This document shows positions 16,634-23,912 of a stretch of DNA of 64,000 nucleotides, piece by piece (the stretch's first letter is position 1; each line of letters begins with the position of its first letter). Below the pieces are notes generated by a model, which worked only from the letters and a program-made list of their open reading frames with translations, was not told where the DNA came from and ran no database searches. The stretch covers positions 1 to 64,000 of the forward strand of contig NZ_JAQGLB010000023.1 of assembly GCF_027853965.1 (NCBI RefSeq), given 5' to 3'. Source of the stretch: Saccharopolyspora indica. GTDB taxonomy: Bacteria; Actinomycetota; Actinomycetes; Mycobacteriales; Pseudonocardiaceae. A program made the position numbers and the translations under genes.

Positions 16634-17113
16634 TCAGCGCCGGAAGTACTCGTTCGACGGCGCGAGGTAGGCCAGCACGATGGTCGCCGCGACGGTCAGC
16701 ACCTGCAGCACCGCCAGCAGGGCCGCGGCGGCACCGCCGACCGAACCGCCGGTGACCGACGGCAGCGTCAGCAGGATCCACAGCGCGCCCACCGCGGTGA
16801 TCACGATCCGGGCCCAGTTCCGGCCCTTGCGCAGGAAGAGCAGGAACATGATCCACAGCGCCGCGATGATCGCCACGATCGCGGTGACCAGCACCAGCAC
16901 CCCGGTGTAGACGGCGCGCGCCTGCTCCGGGCTGAGCGGCTGGCCCTGCGCCGCGGACTCCTCGATCACCAGCTGGAGCTCGGCGTCCGACACCATCAGG
17001 AACGAGGTGACGAGGATGGCGAACCCCACCACCACGGCCGCGATGCCCGCCCAGAACGCGCCGTCGACCGTGCCCGGCCGCGGCGCCGCGGAATCCTGCT
17101 CCTGCGAGGTCAC
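16634..17113 (-). CDS. RNWARI-group membrane protein, member 2
   Basis: A 159-residue four-helix membrane protein without a long Pro/Gln tail. RKGRNWARIVIT follows helix 2 and the C-terminus reads LAPSNEYFRR, similar to LKPSNWYFNA in member 4. GTG start at 17113. It is 39 nt after the preceding member. Function unknown. Confidence 0.65.
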   Translation of the reverse strand: MTSQEQDSAAPRPGTVDGAFWAGIAAVVVGFAILVTSFLMVSDAELQLVIEESAAQGQPLSPEQARAVYTGVLVLVTAIVAIIAALWIMFLLFLRKGRNWARIVITAVGALWILLTLPSVTGGSVGGAAAALLAVLQVLTVAATIVLAYLAPSNEYFRR

Positions 17114-17152
17114 CTGCCCAGGTTAGGAATCATCCGGGCAGGCGACAATTCG

Positions 17153-17725
17153 TCAGCGCCGCATCTTGGCGAGCCGGATGCGCTCGCCTGCCTCGCGGAT
17201 GAACCGGTTGGCGTCCGGCCGGAACATGAACACGATCGCCGTCACTTCGACAGCCGCCACGACCAGCGCGAACAGCACCTCGACCCAGGTGATGGCGACG
17301 CCGGTGAGCTCGTGGACCATCGCCGAGCCGAAGGCGGCCACCGTCAGCACCGTGATGAACGCGTTGAACGCCCCGAAGCCGCCGAACACGGTCAGCACGA
17401 TCCGCGACCAGTTCCGCCCCTCCAGCATCCGCCGGGTGAGCATCACGTACACCATCAGGATCAGCGCCTTGAGCAGGAACGCGAACATGATCCCGCTGTT
17501 GGCGGCGGAGTCGAGGTCCTGCTGGCTGAGCTCCGGGTTCACCGCGCGCAGCTCGCCGATCAGCCGCGACCGGTCGGCGAGCTGGATGAAGGCCTGCACG
17601 ACGCCGATCAGCACCGACCCGATCCACAGCCACCGCGCCACCAGCAGCGACTGCGGTGCCGTCGGCGGCTCCGGCGCGGGCACCGGCCGGCCGAACGCGT
17701 CGACTTGCTGCCCCGGTCCGGTCAT
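17153..17725 (-). CDS. RNWARI-group membrane protein, member 1
   Basis: A 190-residue membrane protein. A roughly 25-residue Pro-rich N-terminus ([16 protein letters not shown]) is followed by four helices with [12 protein letters not shown] in the conserved position, then a basic C-terminal tail. The ATG overlaps the hemB stop (ATGA), so it is translationally coupled to hemB and leads the five-gene series. Nothing in it suggests a tetrapyrrole enzyme. Confidence 0.65.
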   Translation of the reverse strand: MTGPGQQVDAFGRPVPAPEPPTAPQSLLVARWLWIGSVLIGVVQAFIQLADRSRLIGELRAVNPELSQQDLDSAANSGIMFAFLLKALILMVYVMLTRRMLEGRNWSRIVLTVFGGFGAFNAFITVLTVAAFGSAMVHELTGVAITWVEVLFALVVAAVEVTAIVFMFRPDANRFIREAGERIRLAKMRR

Positions 17726-18705
17726 GCGCGGGTGCCCCGCAGCCACTGCGCGGCCTCGGTGGCCCAGTAGGTGAGGACGATGTCCGCGCCCGCGCGCCGG
17801 ATCGAGGTCAGCGACTCCAGCACGGTCCGCTGCCGGTCCAGCCACCCGTTGGCCGCGGCGGCCTCGATCATCGAGTACTCGCCGGACACCTGGTAGGCGG
17901 CCACCGGCACGTCGGCCACGCCCGCGATGTCGCGCAGCACGTCGAGGTAGGACATGGCGGGCTTGACCATCACCATGTCGGCGCCCTCGGCCAGGTCCAG
18001 GTCGGCTTCGCGCAGCGCTTCGCGGCCGTTGGCCGGGTCCTGCTGGTAGGTGTTGCGGTCGCCCTCGAGCTGCGAGTCCACCGCTTCGCGGAACGGGCCG
18101 AAGAAGGCGGAGGCGTACTTCGCCGAGTAGGCCAGGATCGAGGTGTCGGCGAAGCCGGTCGCGTCGAGCGAGTCGCGGATCACGCCGACCTGGCCGTCCA
18201 TCATCCCGCTGGGCCCGACCACGTGCGCCCCGGACTGGGCCTGCACGACGGCCATCTCGCCGTAGATCTGCAGCGTCCGGTCGTTGTCGACGTTGCCGTC
18301 CTCGTCCAGCACGCCGCAGTGCCCGTGGTCGGTGAACTCGTCCAGGCACAGGTCGGCCATCAGCACGGTGTCGTCGCCGAGCTCGGAGCGCAGGTCGCTC
18401 AGCGCGACGTTGAGGATCCCGTCCGGATCGATCGCGCCCGAGCCCTCGGCGTCGTGCTCGGCAGGCACGCCGAACAGCATCAGCCCGCCGACCCCGGCGC
18501 TGACGGCGTCAACGGCGGCCTTGCGCAGCGAATCGCGGGTGTGCTGCACGACGCCCGGCATCGAAGCGATCGGCAACGGCTCGTCGATGCCTTCCCGCAC
18601 GAACATCGGCAGGACCAGGTGCCGAGGCTCCACGGAGGTCTCGGAAACGAGTCGGCGCAGGGCCGGATTGCGGCGAAGCCGACGCGGACGGTGCGAGGGA
18701 TACAT
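17722..18705 (-). CDS. hemB: Porphobilinogen synthase
   Basis: A 327-residue delta-aminolevulinate dehydratase, which condenses two 5-aminolevulinate molecules to porphobilinogen. The two Schiff-base lysines are in [13 protein letters not shown] and [10 protein letters not shown]. The metal region [14 protein letters not shown] keeps Cys and His residues, with other positions of the zinc triad replaced. ATG at 18705 ([12 protein letters not shown]) is the likely start. In relatives hemB directly follows hemD; here a roughly 5-kb island separates them. Confidence 0.94.
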   Translation of the reverse strand: MYPSHRPRRLRRNPALRRLVSETSVEPRHLVLPMFVREGIDEPLPIASMPGVVQHTRDSLRKAAVDAVSAGVGGLMLFGVPAEHDAEGSGAIDPDGILNVALSDLRSELGDDTVLMADLCLDEFTDHGHCGVLDEDGNVDNDRTLQIYGEMAVVQAQSGAHVVGPSGMMDGQVGVIRDSLDATGFADTSILAYSAKYASAFFGPFREAVDSQLEGDRNTYQQDPANGREALREADLDLAEGADMVMVKPAMSYLDVLRDIAGVADVPVAAYQVSGEYSMIEAAAANGWLDRQRTVLESLTSIRRAGADIVLTYWATEAAQWLRGTRA

Positions 18706-18829
18706 CCAGCAGCTCCCCAAGCAGCTCGACAGGGGTAACAGCCCCGAGCGTAGCCACCCCGACGAACCGGACGCCGAAGGGTCGACCCGAGAACCGCCCG
18801 GCCCTGGGCACGCCGACCACCGGGCTCGG

Positions 18830-19489
18830 CTAGACGCGTTCGGACAGCTCGGGGAGTTCGGAGCGCTGGTCCGCGTTCACCGGCTTCCGGGCGGCGATGA
18901 TGCGGCGGCGGACGTGGCGGACTGCGCCGCTGAGCAGCATCAGCGCGGCAGCCAGGCCGAGGCCGAACAGCAGGCCCTTGAGCGGGTCGGTGCCGAAGGC
19001 GGCTCCGCCGAGGTAGCCCATCAGCGACCAGCTGGTCGCCCACAGCGCAGCCCCTGCGGCGTCGAACAGGGAGAACGACCTGAGCGGATAGCCGACCCCG
19101 CCCATGGTGATCGTGGTCGCGGTCCGGACTCCCGGCACCCACCGCGATGTCAGCAGGGCCTGCCCGCCCCGCTCGGCGAGCGTGGTCGTCGCCCAGTCGA
19201 ACGCGGCGCGGCCACGGGGCCGTCGCCGGATCCGCGCCTGGAGCCGGCCGATCGAGTTGCGCCCGATCAGATAGGTCAGGTGATCGCCTGCGAACGCTCC
19301 GGCAGTTCCGGCCAGCACGATCACGAGCAGGTTCAGGTCGCCGGACGTCGCGAAGACGGCCGCGGTGACCAGAGCCGCTTCCCCGGGGATCACCGGGAGG
19401 ACGCTGTCCAGCGCGGCCAGCGCGAACAACGCCAGGTAGACCCACGGCGAAGCCATGACCTGCTGGATCAGGTCCGCAGCGTCTGTCAC
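18830..19489 (-). CDS. DedA/SNARE-associated family membrane protein
   Basis: A 219-residue DedA-family protein with five or six membrane segments. Family marks are [30 protein letters not shown] and the [17 protein letters not shown] segment with its conserved Arg residues. DedA proteins are implicated in lipid flipping (undecaprenyl phosphate or phospholipid) and proton-coupled membrane homeostasis. GTG start after AGGA. It is the first gene of the island between hemB and hemD. Confidence 0.85.
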   Translation of the reverse strand: MTDAADLIQQVMASPWVYLALFALAALDSVLPVIPGEAALVTAAVFATSGDLNLLVIVLAGTAGAFAGDHLTYLIGRNSIGRLQARIRRRPRGRAAFDWATTTLAERGGQALLTSRWVPGVRTATTITMGGVGYPLRSFSLFDAAGAALWATSWSLMGYLGGAAFGTDPLKGLLFGLGLAAALMLLSGAVRHVRRRIIAARKPVNADQRSELPELSERV

Positions 19490-19878
19490 GTGTCCGTCCT
19501 AGTCGATCTCGTGCCCGCCGCGTCGACGGCAGCTTCGGGTTCGTCCACTCGCACCCTCCCCGACGGCACCCGCGCGAACATCAGGGACCACACCGAGACG
19601 CACCCTTACCCGACCCGCGCTTCAGGCCGGACGAGGTGAAGGACACCTTTCACCGAGCAAGTGGGCGAAAGGTGCCCTTCACCTGCCAGCGGGTGCGGAG
19701 TTCTCGGGTTTGGACGAGCATCGTGCGCTCGCGGGTTCCGACCGAGAGGTGGAGACGTAGGTCACATCGCGGTTCTTCGGCGCAGGCGCGGATGATCTCC
19801 GGGAACTTCCACGGCGAGTGGAGCGATCACCGGCAACGCTCGTGATCGGTAGCGGCCGGGCGGTGCGACGATCCGGGC
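19490..19878. other. Divergent intergenic region, DedA / DUF2625
   Basis: 389 nt between divergent genes. It holds a P2 palindrome (19634-19684) and, directly before the DUF2625 start, a 40-bp block that recurs at 21378-21417. No ORF with a ribosome-binding site and no clear promoter hexamers were seen. Confidence 0.5.
19634..19684. repeat. P2 palindrome, copy 1
   Basis: Inverted repeat with AGGTGAAGGACACCTTT and AAAGGTGCCCTTCACCT as arms. It is one of four copies (others at 23.86, 47.50 and 62.69 kb) and the only one not at a gene 3' end. Confidence 0.85.
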
Positions 19879-19880
19879 AT
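19841..19880 (+). repeat. 40-bp start-proximal block, copy 1
   Basis: The 40 nt ending in the AT of the DUF2625 start codon match 21378-21417 at 35 of 40 positions without gaps. It may hold promoter or operator sequence, or mark an old duplication. Confidence 0.6.
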
Positions 19881-20604
19881 GCGCGAGCTCACCGAACTGA
19901 CCGACGTCGCCGACCCCGCGTGGCCCGAGATCGAGCGGGAACTGGCGGTGAGCTCCGTACCGGCCGAGGTCGTACCGGTAGATCCCGGGCGGGGCCGGGC
20001 GACGTTGCTCCAGCTCCAGGTGACGGCGAGGTCCTACCTGGGGGGCTTCGCGCTGAACTGCGGCGGCCTGCTCCTCGACCACGGCTGGCTGCGCACCTTC
20101 GGCAGTCCGGCGGCCGGAAATCAGCCGGAGCTGGCCGGATTCGCGCAGGTCAACGACTTCCCCAAGGCATTCGATCCCGAATGGCGGGCCACCGCCCTGA
20201 TCATCGCCCACGACGTCCTGGGCGGTGTCTTCGCGATCAACGGAGCCGCCCCGCAGGAGCACGCACGGCCCGGCTCGCCGGGCGAGGTGATCTACTTCGT
20301 GCCCGCCTCGCTCAGCTGGGAAGCGCTCGGCATCGGCCATGCCGACTGGCTGTCCTGGACCCTCTCGGGCGCCCTCGACGAGTTCTACGCGGGCGAGCGC
20401 TGGCCGGGTTGGCAGGACGAGGTCCGGGCGATGACCGCCGCCCAGGGCATGTCCTGCTTCCCGCCGCTGTGGTCGGCGGAAGCCAGGGGCTGGCCCGAGG
20501 TGATCGAGCGCAAGCCGGTGCCGATGGCCGAGGTCATCGCCCTGGCCCGCGACACGGCCCGCCAGTTCGACAACACCGACCCCGGTTTCCTCGGCGCGGT
20601 CTGA
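19879..20604 (+). CDS. DUF2625 family protein
   Basis: A 241-residue protein following the DUF2625 pattern: N-terminal ELTDVADPAWPEIE, then LLQLQVTARSYLGG, LLLDHGWLRTFGS, VLGGVFAINGAA and VYF-type core, ending with LSGALDEFYAGERWPGW. No catalytic residues are known for the family and the role is unknown. No membrane segment or signal. It is the first plus-strand gene of the island. A P1 hairpin begins 2 nt after its stop. Confidence 0.8.
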   Translation: MRELTELTDVADPAWPEIERELAVSSVPAEVVPVDPGRGRATLLQLQVTARSYLGGFALNCGGLLLDHGWLRTFGSPAAGNQPELAGFAQVNDFPKAFDPEWRATALIIAHDVLGGVFAINGAAPQEHARPGSPGEVIYFVPASLSWEALGIGHADWLSWTLSGALDEFYAGERWPGWQDEVRAMTAAQGMSCFPPLWSAEARGWPEVIERKPVPMAEVIALARDTARQFDNTDPGFLGAV

Positions 20605-20605
20605 G

Positions 20606-20651
20606 CCCGTGAGCACCTTCTGTTGCTATAGCCCCACGAAGTGCTCACGGG
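20606..20651. repeat. P1 hairpin, copy 1
   Basis: Palindrome with arms CCCGTGAGCAC and GTGCTCACGGG around a central GCTATAGC-like core. It starts 2 nt after the DUF2625 stop and lies between convergent genes, so it is probably a bidirectional terminator. Confidence 0.8.
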
Positions 20652-20673
20652 TCCCAGCAGGCCACATCGACGA

Positions 20674-21171
20674 TCAGATCGCCGCGAGCGTCTCGGGATC
20701 GAGGACCTTGGTGTTCTGCGCAGCAGCGACGCGCCACTCACCACCGTCCTTCGCCAGCACGTACATCGGCGTGCCCGGCACCGCGTCGGGGTGCTCCGCC
20801 ACCAGGGCAGCCGGGTCGTCATGCCCGCGGAACACCTCGTCGAGCGGCTGCCCGTCGCGGGTGACCGGGCGCTGGCGGACCTTGACCGCGGCGATGTCGG
20901 GGCGGATGAACAGGATGTGCTCGGCCTCGTAGGTAGCGGTCAGCGGCAGCTCGATCGTGCCGGGCAGCACCTTGTGGGTGAAGGTGCTGATCTCCTCGAA
21001 GCCGGTCAGCCGCTTGCCGTGGGCGGTGGTCCAGATGGCGTCCTCGCGGAACGCGCTCATGAACGCATCCGGAAGCGCGTTCTGCTGGGCGTGCTCGACT
21101 CCCGCGACCAGCGCGACGATGGCGTCCACGTCTTCCTGGGCAACCGCGACACCTGCGACCTGGGGGCTCAT
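20674..21171 (-). CDS. SgcJ/EcaC-type SnoaL-like protein
   Basis: A 165-residue NTF2-fold protein of the SgcJ/EcaC group. It has an N-terminal helix with VVALV-like residues, then FREDAIWTTAHGKRLTGFEEI, and a C-terminal beta sheet ending VLAKDGGEWRVAAAQNTKV. The family includes proteins from enediyne clusters and stand-alone members with unclear activity. ATG at 21171 is preceded by GGAG. Convergent with the DUF2625 gene. Confidence 0.75.
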   Translation of the reverse strand: MSPQVAGVAVAQEDVDAIVALVAGVEHAQQNALPDAFMSAFREDAIWTTAHGKRLTGFEEISTFTHKVLPGTIELPLTATYEAEHILFIRPDIAAVKVRQRPVTRDGQPLDEVFRGHDDPAALVAEHPDAVPGTPMYVLAKDGGEWRVAAAQNTKVLDPETLAAI

Positions 21172-21377
21172 GACGGTCTCCTCACTGCCGCGGATGCGGC
21201 TGCACGCCAACCGAATTCTCCGGTCGGTACGCGTACAGCCTCCAACCTCCACTAATGTAGAGGTCAAGATCGCGAAGCGTCGCTGTGACGACCGCCGCAG
21301 CAGAACCCGCCGTTCGAGCCCGGACAGCCACTGCCCCTCGGGCAAGCGCCGGAGGTCTTCGTTCCTCCTCCCGCACC

Positions 21378-21417
21378 CGTGATCGGTAGCTGCCGAGTGG
21401 TGCGAAGATCCTGGCAT
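21378..21417 (+). repeat. 40-bp start-proximal block, copy 2
   Basis: Matches the 40 nt before the DUF2625 start at 35 of 40 positions, but the start codon is ATC here and no gene follows. Either a decayed promoter/gene start or a shared binding site. Confidence 0.6.
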
Positions 21418-21468
21418 CCGCGCAGGTCGGCAACGCCGCACTCGCCCGGCGCGGCGCAAGTTCAGGGC

Positions 21469-21512
21469 CCGTGAGCGGTTCGGGGTGTTATAGCGCCCCA
21501 AACCGCTCACGG
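21469..21512. repeat. P1 hairpin, copy 2
   Basis: Arms CCGTGAGCGGTTCGGGG and CCCCAAACCGCTCACGG. It ends 21 nt before the LRR start in a divergent region. It is the only P1 copy in the window clearly at a 5' end, so a plain terminator role does not explain it. Confidence 0.8.
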
Positions 21513-21533
21513 ACCACCAAGACAAGGAGAACC

Positions 21534-23861
21534 GTGCTGCAGAAGGACCGAGCCCACAGCCTGCGCGACATCATCGCGGAGCTGGAGGCGCACCCGGAGC
21601 ACGACGACTTCTGCCTGTACGGCGACTCGCTGACCGCGGACGGCCACTACCACCTCGCCGACTACCCGCAGGTCGAGGACGACGAGGAGATCCACCCCGA
21701 ATCGGCGCAGCACCTGGACTTCCTGTACTCGGGTGAGCAGTTCGCCGACGTGGTGCGCTCGGTGTCGAGGCAGAAGCCGTCCGCGAGCACCGAGGACTAC
21801 GTCCGCGCCCTCGACCACTACGCGAAGCACGACACCTTCCTCGACCTGACGCCGAGCGCCGTCGAGCAGATCCTGGAGGGCCCGCCGAGCAAGCTCGCGT
21901 TCCGCGCCCTCTGCGCCGCGCTCGACCACGCGGACAGCCCGCCGGATCTCGCTTCGTGGCCTGACGCGGTGCGCGAAGCACCGTGGTCCTGGCTCGCCGC
22001 ACTGGATTCCGGCCGCTCGAAGCCGACCTGGCCGCTCGTCCGGTCGCTCGTGCTGGAACCGACGCGCAGCGGGGTCCGAAAGCTCCCGCTGCCGGATCCG
22101 CGCACCCAGCCGGAAGTGCGCGGCGTGACCCACCTCGACCTGGGGAGCTACGCCGGAGATCAACTCGCGGCGCTGGCCGAAACCGCGGCCAGCTGGGCGA
22201 ACCTGCGATCGGTCCGCGTCGACGGCCTCACCGACGAGGACGCCGGATCGCTCGCGGAACTCGCCGGCACCCGGCTCGTCGCACAGCTCGAATCGCTCGA
22301 CCTGATCAGCCTCCACGATGACGTGCGGAACTTCGAGAAGCCACCGCTGCGCCCCGTCGCCGGTCCGCCGTGGCGGCTGCGCCACGCCGGTCTGCGCGCA
22401 TCCGACCTGGCCCACCTGATGCGTTCCGGCCTCGTTCCGGACCTGCGCTCCGCTGCTGTTCTCGTGCTCAGCGCCGAGGAAGCCGACGACCTGGCCAGAT
22501 GCGCAGAGCTCGCCCAGCTCGAACGCCTGGCGATCGGATTCCGCTGCGGCATGGACGGACGCGCACCGTTCGAGCCGCACTTCGGCAACGTCATCGAGCA
22601 GGACGACGAGGCGTGCGCAGCGTTCTTCGCGCACGCGGACCTCGCGAACCTGCGCAGTCTCGCGGTGCGTGGAACGCAGCTGCCGCGCGGCCGTGAGGGG
22701 CTGGGGGCTCGCGGTGTGGACGCCATCGGCGTGCTGCGGCAGCTGACGGAACTGACGCTCGAACTGCTGCCCATCGGGGACGACACCATCGCGGCCGTCC
22801 TCGAGGAGGTCGATCCGGAGCGGATCGAGAAGCTGGTGCTCACCGACCTCGTCGCCACCGACCGGACGGCATGCGCGTTCGGCTCCTTCCCCCGCCTGCG
22901 GCACCTCGACCTGAGCCGGAACCGGCTCGGTCCGGCCGGAGCTCGGCAGTTGGCGGCGGCCCGGCTCCCCGCGCTGGAACACCTCGACCTGAGCGGCCGC
23001 AAGGGCGATTCGCCGTACTACGAGCACCCCGAGGTCCAGCCGATCGGCGACCTCGGCGCCGAGGCGCTGGCCGCATCCCCCAACGCCGCGAAGCTGAAGC
23101 ACCTCAACCTGGCGGCCACCGGACTCGGCGTGGACGGCCTCGTCACGCTGATGCAGCTGCCGGAGCTCCGCTCCCTCGACCTCGCGCGCAATCCGATGGG
23201 CACCTGGCCCGCAACGCTGGAGAACGCGCCGATCTGGCGGACCCTGCGAACCCTGGACGTTTCCGAATGCGGTCTCGACGACGACGCCGTCGAAGCCCTC
23301 ACCGCGACCAGCTCCGCACCCGTGCTCCGCGGAATCTCGTTGGCCTACAACAGCATCGGCTCCCGCGGCGCACGCGCGCTCGCCGCGTGGCCCGTGCTGC
23401 CGCAGCTCTGGGAGCTGAACCTGCACGACAACGTCATCGGCGACGACGGCCTGACCGACCTGGCCACCTCCGCAGCGGCGCAGCACCTGCTCGAACTCGA
23501 CCTCGAACAGGACTGCAGGAACGCACGGGCCAGGAAGTACGGCGCACCGCTACCGCCCGACATCGCCGACCCGGCATCGTTCCCCGGCCTCGACGCGATC
23601 TTCCTCGGCATCGTCGACGAGTACCACGGCGCCCGCTACTCCAGCGGATTCCCGCCCAGCGCCCGCGAAGAGCTCGCCGCGACGAGCACCACGCGCCCCG
23701 AACTGGTCGCCTTCCTGACCCACCTCGACATGGACGAACTCGACGACCCCGAACACGAGACCGACCGAACCGGCTACGACTTCCGCACCGACCGAGCGGC
23801 GAAGCACGCCGCCTTCACCACCGAAGCCCGCGCCTTCGCCCGCACGATCGGGAAAAGGTGA
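21534..23861 (+). CDS. Large leucine-rich-repeat protein
   Basis: A 775-residue cytoplasmic protein. Residues 1-190 form an acidic helical domain (SLRDIIAELEAHPEHDDF). Residues about 195-660 hold leucine-rich repeats of the ribonuclease-inhibitor type (LRSLDLARNPMG, LKHLNLAATGLG, LWELNLHDNVIGDDG), and the end is a helical cap. LRR proteins usually bind other proteins; no partner is evident. GTG at 21534 with AAGGAG upstream; the longer reading runs back through the P1 hairpin. Its stop codon lies inside a P2 palindrome. It sits in the island between hemB and hemD. Confidence 0.8.
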   Translation: MLQKDRAHSLRDIIAELEAHPEHDDFCLYGDSLTADGHYHLADYPQVEDDEEIHPESAQHLDFLYSGEQFADVVRSVSRQKPSASTEDYVRALDHYAKHDTFLDLTPSAVEQILEGPPSKLAFRALCAALDHADSPPDLASWPDAVREAPWSWLAALDSGRSKPTWPLVRSLVLEPTRSGVRKLPLPDPRTQPEVRGVTHLDLGSYAGDQLAALAETAASWANLRSVRVDGLTDEDAGSLAELAGTRLVAQLESLDLISLHDDVRNFEKPPLRPVAGPPWRLRHAGLRASDLAHLMRSGLVPDLRSAAVLVLSAEEADDLARCAELAQLERLAIGFRCGMDGRAPFEPHFGNVIEQDDEACAAFFAHADLANLRSLAVRGTQLPRGREGLGARGVDAIGVLRQLTELTLELLPIGDDTIAAVLEEVDPERIEKLVLTDLVATDRTACAFGSFPRLRHLDLSRNRLGPAGARQLAAARLPALEHLDLSGRKGDSPYYEHPEVQPIGDLGAEALAASPNAAKLKHLNLAATGLGVDGLVTLMQLPELRSLDLARNPMGTWPATLENAPIWRTLRTLDVSECGLDDDAVEALTATSSAPVLRGISLAYNSIGSRGARALAAWPVLPQLWELNLHDNVIGDDGLTDLATSAAAQHLLELDLEQDCRNARARKYGAPLPPDIADPASFPGLDAIFLGIVDEYHGARYSSGFPPSAREELAATSTTRPELVAFLTHLDMDELDDPEHETDRTGYDFRTDRAAKHAAFTTEARAFARTIGKR

Positions 23862-23904
23862 AGGGCACCTTCCGCCAAGTCAGTTGGCGAAAGGTGCCCT
23901 TCAC
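23858..23904. repeat. P2 palindrome, copy 2
   Basis: Arms GTGAAGGGCACC and GGTGCCCTTCAC extended by CGCCAA/TTGGCG. It includes the LRR stop codon and ends 9 nt before the hemD stop, between convergent genes. Probable bidirectional terminator. Confidence 0.85.
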
Positions 23905-23912
23905 ACCGTCGA

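Larger units (their letters stand above)
21172..21533. other. Divergent intergenic region, SgcJ-like / LRR gene
   Basis: 362 nt between divergent genes. It contains the second copy of the 40-bp block (21378-21417) and a P1 hairpin (21469-21512). Nothing coding is supported, and no clear promoter hexamers were seen. Confidence 0.5.
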
